From: UBA1425 sp045537495
Lineage (GTDB): Bacteria; Bacillota; Clostridia; Oscillospirales; Acutalibacteraceae
Assembly (NCBI GenBank): GCA_045537495.1
Contig: JAZSPN010000081.1
Span: 1 to 25,379, forward strand
Direction: 5' to 3'
Length of the DNA stretch: 25,379 bases
Below the pieces are notes generated by a model. It saw nothing but the letters and a program-made list of their open reading frames with translations, searched no databases and was not told where the DNA came from. Shown here piece by piece: positions 15,113 through 23,700 of this stretch (position 1 is its first letter; each line of letters begins with the position of its first letter). A program made the position numbers and the translations under genes.

Positions 15113-15805
15113 TTATACCCCTCTGAGCTGAGTATTCGGGACATATTTCAACAGTAAAGACCTGAAAAAGCGCAATTTGTCTTCATCGTATGCCGAAAAG
15201 CCTTCACAAAGGATATCGCCCGAATCCTCGAAGCTTTGCAGATAGTACGCATCCGCACCCGCTATCATCTTTCCGATTTCCTCGAAGTCGGCGGCCTCGT
15301 GAAGCTCCCTTACGACCGTCGTTCTGAATTCGTAGGGCACTTTGCCCCTGAGAAGATATTTTATACTCTCCGACACTCCGCTTATATCGAACATTTTCTT
15401 TCCCGCCGTCAGGGCGTACTTCGGCAGCGAATTTTTGATGTCCATCGCGACGTAGTCCACGAGCCCCTTTTCGACAAGATATTTGAGCCTCGTCGGAAAG
15501 CTTCCGTTGGTGTCGAGCTTTACCGCGTAGCCCATCGACTTTATGTCGGCAAGCAGTTTTTCGATGTCGTCGTTGATGAGAGGCTCTCCGCCCGTTACCG
15601 CGACACCGTCGAGCGTTCCGATTCTCTTTCGAAGAAATGCCATGAGCTCATCGTATTCTATTTCGCCGTCGGTGTCCTGCATTTTTACGAGTGAGCTGTT
15701 GTGGCAGAACGGACAGCGGAAATTGCATCCGCCGAGAAACACCGTGCACGCTATTTTTTCGGGGAAGTCGAGCAGTGTCAGCTTCTGAAGTCCCATTATT
15801 TTCAT
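15113..15805 (-). CDS. nrdG: Anaerobic ribonucleoside-triphosphate reductase activating protein (radical SAM)
   Basis: Radical-SAM activase that cleaves SAM to make the glycyl radical on NrdD. The motif C-x3-C-x2-C is Cys27, Cys31, Cys34 in GGCNFRCPFCHNSSLV, with the GGEPL-type SAM motif in GVAVTGGEPLI. The length (230 aa) and the start MKIMGLQKLTLLDFPEK match the longer NrdG2-type activases rather than the 154-aa E. coli NrdG. I chose ATG 15805, eight nt after GGAG (15814-15817); the GTG at 15814 lies within that site. It follows deoB by five nt and so is co-transcribed with it, while its target nrdD has its own promoter 226 nt downstream of this gene. No terminator is seen in between, so read-through into nrdD is possible. 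Confidence 0.93.
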   Translation of the reverse strand: MKIMGLQKLTLLDFPEKIACTVFLGGCNFRCPFCHNSSLVKMQDTDGEIEYDELMAFLRKRIGTLDGVAVTGGEPLINDDIEKLLADIKSMGYAVKLDTNGSFPTRLKYLVEKGLVDYVAMDIKNSLPKYALTAGKKMFDISGVSESIKYLLRGKVPYEFRTTVVRELHEAADFEEIGKMIAGADAYYLQSFEDSGDILCEGFSAYDEDKLRFFRSLLLKYVPNTQLRGV

Positions 15806-15810
15806 CGTAT

Positions 15811-16971
15811 TCACTCCATTATCAAATCTTTAAAGCTTTCGCCGTTTCCCGTTTTTTCCACGGAGAACAGATCCCCGATTGTCGCTCCGATATCGGAAAA
15901 GCTCTTTCGCGTTCCCAGATTTTTCGGCTTCGCACCCTTTATACTAATTAATAAGGGGGTGTATTCTCTCGTGTGATCGGTCCCCTTGAAATCGGGATCA
16001 CAGCCGTGGTCACCCGTTATAATCACCATGTCGTCTTCGCGCATATTTTCGATGAATCCGCCAAGCCACCCGTCAAACCGACTCAGTGCCGCCGCGTAGC
16101 CGTCGCGGTCACGTCGGTGTCCGTAGACCATGTCGAAGTCTACGAGATTTATGAAGCACAGTCCCTCGAAGTCTTTTTCTGCATACTCCGAAACGACTCT
16201 CATTCCGTCGTCGTTGTCCGCCGTTTTTCTGTATTCGGTTATTCCCCGAGAGCAGAAAATGTCGTTTATCTTGCCGACCGCAATAACGTCGTATCCGCCG
16301 TTTTTCAGGCTGTCGAGCAGTGTTTCCTTCGGCGGTTTCAGCGGATAGTCGCGCCTTTTCGATGTTCGTCTGAACGGAAATTCTCCCTCGAAAGGCCTTG
16401 CGATTACTCTGCCGACGGCGTGATCTCCCCGAAGAAGCTTCCTCGCCTCCTCGCAATAGCGGTACAGCTCATCGGTCGGTATTACGTCGGTATGTGCCGC
16501 CACCTGAAAAACGCTGTCCGCCGATGTATATACTATTATATTGCCCGTTCTCAGATGCTCCTCGCCGAAGTCTTCGATAACCTTCGTTCCCGAATACGGA
16601 AGATTGCACAGAACGCCTCTGCCCGTTATCTTTTCGAAGCCACGTATTATCTCGTCGGGGAAGCCGTTTTCGTAGTGCGGAAGATCGTTTTCCGACACGA
16701 TGCCGCATATCTCCCAGTGTCCGATTATCGTATCCTTTCCCACGGAGGCTTCGCTCATTCTGCCGTAAATCCCCGATACCGAAGCATCGCTTCCGCCGTT
16801 TCCGTCGATGGAAAACAGCCCCAGAGATTCCATGCACGGCACCGAAAAATACTCCGATTTTCTGACGCTTTCAAGCGTATTCGCACCCTCGTCACCGTAC
16901 ATTTCCGCATCGGGAAGACTGCCGATTCCGAAGCTGTCAAGCACAAAAAGAAACACTCTTTTCACTGTCAT
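15811..16971 (-). CDS. deoB: Phosphopentomutase
   Basis: Interconverts ribose-1-phosphate or deoxyribose-1-phosphate with the 5-phosphates, linking nucleoside breakdown to the pentose phosphate pathway. It is a two-metal alkaline-phosphatase-superfamily enzyme of 386 aa, the usual length. Visible are the N-terminal metal site FVLDSFGIGSLPDA (Asp12), the active-site Thr81 in GKDTIIGHWEI, and the C-terminal metal ligands in ITGDHGCDPDFKGTDHTREY. The start ATG has AAAGAGGTG (complement of 16980-16988) eight nt upstream, and a near-perfect promoter lies just above. First gene of a deoB-nrdG transcript. I see no nucleoside phosphorylase or deaminase gene beside it. Confidence 0.95.
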   Translation of the reverse strand: MTVKRVFLFVLDSFGIGSLPDAEMYGDEGANTLESVRKSEYFSVPCMESLGLFSIDGNGGSDASVSGIYGRMSEASVGKDTIIGHWEICGIVSENDLPHYENGFPDEIIRGFEKITGRGVLCNLPYSGTKVIEDFGEEHLRTGNIIVYTSADSVFQVAAHTDVIPTDELYRYCEEARKLLRGDHAVGRVIARPFEGEFPFRRTSKRRDYPLKPPKETLLDSLKNGGYDVIAVGKINDIFCSRGITEYRKTADNDDGMRVVSEYAEKDFEGLCFINLVDFDMVYGHRRDRDGYAAALSRFDGWLGGFIENMREDDMVIITGDHGCDPDFKGTDHTREYTPLLISIKGAKPKNLGTRKSFSDIGATIGDLFSVEKTGNGESFKDLIME

Positions 16972-16994
16972 ATTCTCTGCACCTCTTTATATTT

Positions 16995-17023
16995 ATCATA
17001 CCCCATACGGGGCAAAATGTCAA
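16995..17023 (-). promoter_or_regulatory. Sigma-A promoter of deoB-nrdG with an inverted repeat in the spacer
   Basis: On the minus strand TTGACA (complement of 17018-17023), 17 nt, TATGAT (complement of 16995-17000). The spacer contains CCCCATACGGGG (17001-17012), a CCCC/GGGG inverted repeat on the face between -35 and -10, which could be a repressor site or a twist-sensitive spacer. Confidence 0.8.
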
Positions 17024-17035
17024 CTTTTCGACAAA

Positions 17036-17088
17036 GTATATTTATACAGAATTCATGTATATTCACGGTTTTTATTCATTTTTATGAA
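17036..17088. promoter_or_regulatory. Palindromes between the divergent deoB and argG promoters
   Basis: GTATATTTATAC (17036-17047) and TTCATTTTTATGAA (17075-17088) are short AT-rich inverted repeats in the 158-nt gap between the two -35 hexamers. Either could be an operator, but AT-rich DNA gives such matches often. Confidence 0.3.
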
Positions 17089-17132
17089 ATGTAATTTTGC
17101 ACAAAAAACTTTACTTAAACACTTAATTTTTA

Positions 17133-17169
17133 ACACCTTCTATATATATTAGTGAAAAGGTGTCTTTTT
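17133..17169 (+). terminator. Terminator-like hairpin upstream of the argG promoter
   Basis: ACACCTT (17133-17139) pairs with AAGGTGT (17157-17163) and is followed by CTTTTT. The loop is long (17 nt) and no plus-strand gene lies upstream, so it may insulate the argG promoter or be chance. Confidence 0.3.
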
Positions 17170-17181
17170 ACGTCAAAATCC

Positions 17182-17210
17182 TTGACAAAGACGGACTCGG
17201 TATGTATAAT
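17182..17210 (+). promoter_or_regulatory. Consensus sigma-A promoter of argGHF-carB
   Basis: TTGACA (17182-17187), 17 nt, TATAAT (17205-17210), perfect in both hexamers and spacing. Initiation is expected near 17217, about 25 nt before ATG 17242. This excludes an argG start farther upstream at 17152. Confidence 0.92.
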
Positions 17211-17218
17211 TATTAAAA
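17201..17218. promoter_or_regulatory. Candidate ARG box (ArgR/AhrC operator) over the argG -10 region
   Basis: TATGTATAATTATTAAAA fits the ARG-box pattern wNTGAATwwwwATTCANw at 14 of 16 defined positions. It covers the -10 hexamer and the start point, where a repressor would block RNA polymerase. The AT-rich -10 contributes part of the match, so this stays tentative. Confidence 0.45.
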
Positions 17219-17241
17219 ATCTATTTAAGAGGTGTCTATAC

Positions 17242-18468
17242 ATGAAACAATACAAAAAAGTAGTTCTTGCATATTCGGGCGGACTTGATACTTCCATCAT
17301 CATTCCGTGGCTCAAGGAAAACTACGGCTGTGAAGTGGTTGCGGTTTCCGGCGACGTCGGTCAGGGCACCGAACTCGAAGGTCTTGAAGAAAAAGCTATC
17401 AAGACGGGTGCTTCCAAGCTCTACATCGAGGATCTCAACAAGGTCTTCGTCGAAGAATACATCTGGCCCTGCCTTAAAGCAGGCGCAAAATACGAGGAAT
17501 ACCTTCTCGGCACTTCCTTCGCACGTCCCGCAATTGCGAAGCGTATCGTTGAAATCGCCAAGGCGGAGGGCGCCGATGCCATATGCCACGGCTGTACGGG
17601 CAAGGGCAACGACCAGGTACGTTTTGAGCTCACCATAAAGGCTTTCGCTCCCGAGCTTGACGTTATCGCTCCCTGGAGAACGTGGGATCTCAAGAGCCGT
17701 GAGGACGAAATCCGCTACGCCGAAGAGCGTAACATTCCTCTTAAAATCACGAGAGAAACGAACTATTCCAAGGACAAGAATCTCTGGCATCTTTCCCACG
17801 AAGGTCTTGATCTCGAGGATCCCGCAAACGAGCCCATGTACGACAAGATTCTCGAAATGGGTGTTTCTCCCGAAATGGCTCCCGACAAGCCCGAATACAT
17901 CACCATTTCCTTCGAAAAGGGTATTCCCGTAAAACTTAACGGTGAAGCTCTCGACGGCGTCGCCATGATCGAAAAGCTCAACGAATTCGGCGGAAGAAAC
18001 GGTATCGGCATTCTCGACATCGTCGAAAACCGTCTTGTCGGCATGAAGAGCCGCGGTGTCTATGAAACTCCCGGCGGAACGATCCTCTATCATGCACATC
18101 AGGTGCTTGAAACTATCTGTATCGATAAAGAAACGGCGCACTTTAAATCGATGGTTGCTCAGAAGATGGGCGAGCTTGTTTACAACGGCCAGTGGTTCAC
18201 TCCTCTCACCGAGGCGATCTGTGCTTTCGTTGACAAGACGCAGGAAACCGTCACGGGCGACGTTAAGCTCAAGCTCTACAAGGGTAACATCATCAACGCC
18301 GGCGTAACAAGCCCCTACACTCTTTACGATGATATCACCGCCTCCTTCGGCGAAGATGAAGATTACAACCAGGCCGACTCAGCAGGATTCATCAACCTCT
18401 TCGGTCTTCCCATCAAAATCAAGGCGATGCTTGACAGCAGAAGAGAAAACAACACTGATAAGGAATGA
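17242..18468 (+). CDS. argG: Argininosuccinate synthase
   Basis: Joins citrulline and aspartate using ATP to make argininosuccinate. It is a 408-residue protein of normal length with the N-type ATP pyrophosphatase loop AYSGGLDTS (10-18), then VAVSGDVGQG, and the citrulline/aspartate-site stretch ICHGCTGKGNDQVRFE. ATG 17242 is chosen because the promoter ends at 17210 and AAGAGGTG (17227-17234) lies seven nt before it; the open frame farther upstream is untranscribed. First gene of the operon, six nt before argH. Codons end preferentially in C or T (ATC, GTC, TTC, CTT), as in well-expressed genes. Confidence 0.97.
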   Translation: MKQYKKVVLAYSGGLDTSIIIPWLKENYGCEVVAVSGDVGQGTELEGLEEKAIKTGASKLYIEDLNKVFVEEYIWPCLKAGAKYEEYLLGTSFARPAIAKRIVEIAKAEGADAICHGCTGKGNDQVRFELTIKAFAPELDVIAPWRTWDLKSREDEIRYAEERNIPLKITRETNYSKDKNLWHLSHEGLDLEDPANEPMYDKILEMGVSPEMAPDKPEYITISFEKGIPVKLNGEALDGVAMIEKLNEFGGRNGIGILDIVENRLVGMKSRGVYETPGGTILYHAHQVLETICIDKETAHFKSMVAQKMGELVYNGQWFTPLTEAICAFVDKTQETVTGDVKLKLYKGNIINAGVTSPYTLYDDITASFGEDEDYNQADSAGFINLFGLPIKIKAMLDSRRENNTDKE

Positions 18469-18474
18469 TAACCG

Positions 18475-19854
18475 ATGAAGCTTTGGGCAGGAAGATTCCG
18501 CAAGGAAACCGACGACAGAGTTAACAGCTTCAATACCTCCCTCCCCTTCGACAACAGAATGTACGCTCACGATATCGAAGGCAGCATCGCTCATGCAAAG
18601 ATGCTTGCCGCCACGGGAATTATCGCTTCTTCCGATACCGAAAAGATTATCGAAGGACTTCTTTCCATCAAAAACGATATCGAAAACGGCACTCTCACCA
18701 TGGACAACGATGCCGAAGATATTCATATGTTTATAGAAGCCGAGCTGACCTCACGTATCGGCGATGCAGGCAAACGTCTTCACACGGCGAGAAGCCGTAA
18801 CGACCAGGTCGCCGTCGATATCCGTCTGTATCTCCGCGACGAGATCGATTCTCTTCTGTCACTGCTTCGTGAACTCACCGAGGTACTGCTTTCGAAGGCC
18901 GGGGAATTTGCCGATGCCATTATGCCCGGCTACACTCACCTTCAGCGTGCTCAGCCCATAACCTTCGGTCATCATCTCATGGCGTACGTCAGTATGCTTC
19001 TTCGCGACATCGACAGACTCCGCGACTGCAAGAGAAGAATGAACGTCATGCCTCTGGGCAGCGGTGCTCTGGCAGGTACGACTTACCCCATTGACCGCTC
19101 CGTCACCTGTTCTCTTTTAAAGTTTGACAGCGTTTGCGCAAACAGCCTCGACGGCGTTTCCGACCGTGACTTCTGCATCGAGCTTTCAAGTGCGATTTCA
19201 ATTGCGATGATGCACCTTTCACGTTTTTCCGAAGAGATCATTCTCTGGTGCAGCTGGGAATTCCGCTTCATCGAGCTTGACGACGGCTTCACGACGGGCT
19301 CCAGCATCATGCCCCAGAAGAAGAATGCCGACGTCACCGAGCTGATACGCGGCAAGACGGGCAGAGTGTTCGGTGATCTTCTGGCACTCCTCACCGTGAT
19401 GAAAGGTCTTCCCCTCGCCTACAACAAGGATATGCAGGAGGACAAAGAGGCGATTTTCGATGCCGTCGATACTCTCAAAGAGTGCCTCATCACCTTCATC
19501 CCCATGCTTGACACCATCACCGTAAAACGTGAAAATATGCGTATGGCTGCCGCAAAAGGCTTCATCAACGCCACCGACCTCGCCGATTACCTCACGAAAA
19601 AGGGTATGCCCTTCCGTGACGCTTACAAAATCTCCGGCTCCCTCGTCGGTCTTTGCGTCGAAAAAGATACCGTACTCGAAGCACTCTCCCTCGAAACTCT
19701 CCGAGAGTACAGCGACATGTTCGAAAGCGACGTCTACGATGCAATTTCTCTCGAAACATGTGTCAGAACACGTATCTCCGAAGGCGGTCCTTCCCCCGAA
19801 TCCGTGCTTCATCAAATACAGCTTGCAAAAGCAGAATTGGAGAAACTTCAATGA
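18475..19854 (+). CDS. argH: Argininosuccinate lyase
   Basis: Splits argininosuccinate into arginine and fumarate. It has 459 residues, typical of the fumarase/aspartase superfamily. The signature loop GSSIMPQKKNADVTELIRG with the catalytic Ser is intact, as are TARSRNDQVAVDIRL and GYTHLQRAQPITFGHH with the catalytic His region. The N-terminus MKLWAGRFRK is the standard start, six nt after argG, with AAGGA about ten nt upstream. Its stop overlaps the argF start as ATGA. Confidence 0.97.
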   Translation: MKLWAGRFRKETDDRVNSFNTSLPFDNRMYAHDIEGSIAHAKMLAATGIIASSDTEKIIEGLLSIKNDIENGTLTMDNDAEDIHMFIEAELTSRIGDAGKRLHTARSRNDQVAVDIRLYLRDEIDSLLSLLRELTEVLLSKAGEFADAIMPGYTHLQRAQPITFGHHLMAYVSMLLRDIDRLRDCKRRMNVMPLGSGALAGTTYPIDRSVTCSLLKFDSVCANSLDGVSDRDFCIELSSAISIAMMHLSRFSEEIILWCSWEFRFIELDDGFTTGSSIMPQKKNADVTELIRGKTGRVFGDLLALLTVMKGLPLAYNKDMQEDKEAIFDAVDTLKECLITFIPMLDTITVKRENMRMAAAKGFINATDLADYLTKKGMPFRDAYKISGSLVGLCVEKDTVLEALSLETLREYSDMFESDVYDAISLETCVRTRISEGGPSPESVLHQIQLAKAELEKLQ

Positions 19855-20768
19855 AACATTTCTTAAAGCTTCTCGATCTGTCGAGTGAAGAAATCCTTGA
19901 GCTTCTCGACATCGCGGCAGATCTTAAATATAAGCAGAAAAACGGTATTCCGCACCGTTACCTCGAGGGCAAATCCGTCGCCCTCATTTTCCAGAAGGCT
20001 TCCACACGTACCCGCACCTCCTTCGAGGTCGGCACTTATCAGCTCGGCGGTTACGGCGCCTTCCTCAACGTCAACGACATGCAGATTGCAAGAGGTGAGC
20101 CCGTAGAGGATACCATCCGCGTCCTCTCACGCTACTTCGACTGCCTCATGATCCGCACCTTCGATCAGTCCTACGTCGAGGATCTTGCCAGGTACGGCTC
20201 CATCCCCGTCATCAACGGTCTGACCGATTTCTGTCATCCCACTCAGGTCATTGCCGACCTTCTCACCATCCGTGAGTACAAGGGCTCTCTCGAAGGGCTC
20301 AAAATGTGCTACATCGGCGACGGCAACAACATGGCAAATTCCCTTACCGTCGGCGCTCTCAAAACCGGCATGAAAATGTCGCTCGTCTGCCCCGACGATT
20401 ACCGTCCCCCGAAGGAAATCCTCGATTTCGCCTACACCTACGGCGACAAGTTCGAAATCTGCAAAGAGCCGCTCAAAGGCGCCGTCGATGCCGATGTTCT
20501 CGTCACCGACGTGTGGACTTCCATGGGACAGGAGGACGAAACCATCAAGCGCATGCAGGCTTTCAAGGGTTATCAGATCAACGACGAAATCCTTTCCGTC
20601 GCAAAGAAGGATGCCATGGTTCAGCACTGTCTGCCTGCTCACCGCGGTGAAGAGATCACCGCCGAGGTCTTCGAGGCTCACGCCAACGAAATCTTCGACG
20701 AAGCCGAAAACCGACTTCACGCCCACAAGGCTATTATGGTTGCAGTTACAAATACTTACATAAAATAA
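19851..20768 (+). CDS. argF: Ornithine carbamoyltransferase
   Basis: Makes citrulline from ornithine and carbamoyl phosphate. The 305-residue protein contains the carbamoyl-phosphate loop STRTRT (51-56), HPTQ (129-132), the ornithine-site WTSMGQ (222-227) and HCLP (259-262). The last two distinguish it from aspartate carbamoyltransferase. The ATG at 19851 overlaps the argH stop by four nt and has GGAGA (19839-19843) seven nt upstream; the open frame extends farther up inside argH but without a start site. Its product feeds argG in the same operon, and its substrate comes from the next gene. The B. subtilis gene order differs, but the grouping is common in Clostridia. Confidence 0.96.
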   Translation: MKHFLKLLDLSSEEILELLDIAADLKYKQKNGIPHRYLEGKSVALIFQKASTRTRTSFEVGTYQLGGYGAFLNVNDMQIARGEPVEDTIRVLSRYFDCLMIRTFDQSYVEDLARYGSIPVINGLTDFCHPTQVIADLLTIREYKGSLEGLKMCYIGDGNNMANSLTVGALKTGMKMSLVCPDDYRPPKEILDFAYTYGDKFEICKEPLKGAVDADVLVTDVWTSMGQEDETIKRMQAFKGYQINDEILSVAKKDAMVQHCLPAHRGEEITAEVFEAHANEIFDEAENRLHAHKAIMVAVTNTYIK

Positions 20769-20781
20769 TCCGGAGGTAGTT

Positions 20782-23700
20782 ATGCCTGTAAAAAAAGACA
20801 TCAAAAAGGTACTCGTAATCGGTTCCGGCCCCATCGTCATCGGTCAGGCCGCTGAGTTCGACTATGCAGGTACTCAGGTTTGTAAGGCTCTTACCGAAAT
20901 CGGTCTTGAAGTAGTCCTCGTCAACTCGAATCCCGCTACCATCATGACCGACAAAACCATGGCGGACAAGGTTTACATTGAGCCGCTGAATCTCGACGTT
21001 CTCAAGAGAATCATCATCGAAGAAAAGCCCGACAGCATTCTTCCCACTCTCGGCGGTCAGACTGCTCTGACTCTCGGCATGGAGCTTGCTCGTGAAGGCT
21101 TCCTCGATCAGCACAACGTCAAGCTTATCGGCGCTACTCTCGACAGTATCGACAAGGCGGAGGACCGTCAGCTCTTCAAGGATCTTCTTTTCTCCATCAA
21201 TCAGCCCGTCGTTCCTTCCAAGGTTGTTACCAACATCGACGATGCTGTTGAGTTCGTCGGTGAAATCGGTCTTCCCGTCATCATCCGTCCCGCCTACACA
21301 CTCGGCGGTACAGGCGGCGGTATTGCCGAAACGATGGAGGATTTCATCGTTATCGCCGAAAACGGTCTTCGTCTTTCTCCCATTACACAGATTCTCGTCG
21401 AAAAGTGTATCTCGGGCTGGAAGGAAATCGAATTTGAAGTTGTCCGCGACAGCAAGGACAACACCATCACCGTCTGCTCCATGGAAAACATCGATCCCGT
21501 CGGTGTTCACACGGGCGACTCCATCGTTGTCGCTCCCGCAATCACTCTCGCCGACAAGGAATTCGAAATGCTCCGCAGTGCCGCCATCGACATCGTCAAG
21601 GCACTCAAGGTTGAAGGCGGCTGCAACGTTCAGTTCGCTCTTCATCCCGACAGCTTCGAATACGCCGTAATCGAAGTCAACCCCAGACTCTCACGTTCTT
21701 CGGCACTCGCTTCCAAGGCTACGGGTTATCCCATCGCCAAGGTTGCTTCGCTCATCGCCGTCGGCTATTCACTCGACGAAATCAAGAATTTCATCACGAA
21801 GAAAACTTTCGCCTGCACGGAGCCTGCCATCGACTATGTCGTCGTCAAGTTCCCCCGCTGGCCCTTCGATAAATTTGTTTACGGCAACCGCACTCTCGGT
21901 ACCCAGATGAAGGCTACCGGTGAGGTCATGGCTATCGGCATCTCCTTTGAGCAGGCCATGATGAAGGCTGTCCGCTGTGTTGAGCTCGGTCTTCGCACCC
22001 TCAATCACCGCAAATATGAAAATTGCACCAAGGAAGAGCTTTACGAGCTTCTCAAGGTGTGCAACGACGAACGTATTTTTGTTATCTACAAGGCACTCAA
22101 GGAAGGCATCACGCCCGACGAGATTTTCGATATCACGAAAATCGACCGTTGGTTCCTCAACAAGCTTCTCAACATCGCCGAAATGGAAGTTGTTCTCGCC
22201 GAAAACGAGCTTGATGACGAGCTTTATATGCGCGCAAAGAATCTCGGCTTCCTCGACAGCACCATTGAAGAAATCAGCGGTCAGCGTATCAAGTATAAAC
22301 GACTCGCTTCCTTCAAGATGGTTGACACCTGCGCCGCCGAAGTCGAAGCTGAAACTCCCTACTTCTATTCCACCTTCGACGAAGAGAACGAGGCAGATCA
22401 GTTCATCAAGAAGCATCCCACCGGTAACAAGAAGGTCGTCGTTATCGGCTCAGGTCCCATCCGAATCGGTCAGGGTGTCGAATTCGACTACTGCTCCGTT
22501 CACTGTGTCCAGGCACTCAAACGCCTCGGCTACGATGCCGTTCTTATCAACAATAACCCCGAAACGGTTTCCACCGACTTCGACGTTGCATCAAGACTTT
22601 ACTTTGAGCCCCTCACTCCCGAAGATGTTGAATCTGTCCTCATGACAGAAAAGCCCTGGGGTGTCGTTGTTCAGTTCGGCGGTCAGACTGCCATTAAGCT
22701 TACTAAATATCTCAGCGAAAGAGGAATCAAGATCCTCGGTACCTCCGCCGACAGCATTGATGCTGCCGAAGACAGAGAACGCTTCGACGAGCTTCTCGAA
22801 AAGTGCGGTATCCCCCGTCCCGCAGGCCACACCGCTTTCACAACGGAAGAGGCTGTCAAGGCGGCAAATTCTCTCGGTTATCCCGTTCTTATCCGTCCGT
22901 CCTACGTTCTCGGCGGTCAGAACATGATCATCGCCTACTCCGATGACGATATCGTCGAATACATGGGCATCATCACAGGTCAGACTCTCGAAAATCCCGT
23001 TCTCATCGACAAATACATGATGGGTACCGAAATCGAAGTCGATGCTGTCTGTGACGGCGAAAACCTTCTCATCCCCGGTATCATGGAGCATATCGAACGT
23101 GCAGGTGTTCACTCGGGTGACTCGATCTCCGTTTATCCGCCTCAGACTCTCTCTCAGGAAGTCAAGGATACTATCGTTGATTACACCACGAAGCTTGCCG
23201 TTGCTCTCAACGTCAAAGGTCTTGTAAACATTCAGTATGTTCTCTACGACGGTCAGGTTTACGTAATCGAAGTTAACCCCCGTTCTTCCAGAACTATCCC
23301 CTATATCAGCAAGGTCACAAATATTCCGATCGTCGATCTCGCCACAAGAGTTATGTTCGACGAAAAGCTTACCGATTTCGAATACGGCACGGGACTCTAC
23401 CCCGAAAAGGACTATGTTGCAGTCAAGGTCCCCGTATTCAGCTTCCCGAAGCTTGCCAACGTCGATACTCACTTAGGTCCCGAAATGAAGTCGACGGGCG
23501 AAGTTCTCGGCATCGACAAAACTTTCGAGGCGGCTCTCTACAAAGGTCTTATTGCCGCGGGTTACGAGCTTCACAAGGTCGGCTCTTCCGTACTCATCAC
23601 CGTCAAGGACGTGGACAAGCCCGAGGTTCTTCCGCTTGCAAAGAAATTCGTTGAATTCGGCTACAACATCATCGCCACCCGCAATACCGCTAAATTCCTT

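Noticed and set aside
15973..17094. Long open frame (373 codons) on the plus strand opposite deoB
   Set aside because: It is the antisense shadow of a conserved enzyme gene, covers the deoB promoter region, lacks a ribosome binding site and has no recognisable motif.
17152..17241. 30-codon in-frame N-terminal extension of argG
   Set aside because: The perfect promoter at 17182-17210 lies inside it, so it would not be transcribed; ATG 17242 has the ribosome binding site.
16972..17241. T-box or riboswitch in front of argG
   Set aside because: The predicted leader is only about 25 nt, too short for either; the hairpin at 17133-17169 lies upstream of the promoter.
17236..18141. Long minus-strand open frame (301 codons) opposite argG
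   Set aside because: Antisense shadow: the C-ending codon preference of argG removes stops from the opposite strand. Composition is unlike the real proteins.
19653..19850. 66-codon in-frame extension of argF into argH
   Set aside because: ATG 19851 has GGAGA upstream, gives the normal 305-residue length and overlaps the argH stop as ATGA.
20746..23472. Several 200-300-codon minus-strand frames opposite argF and carB
   Set aside because: Same cause; they overlap conserved ATP-grasp coding sequence and have no start signals or domains.
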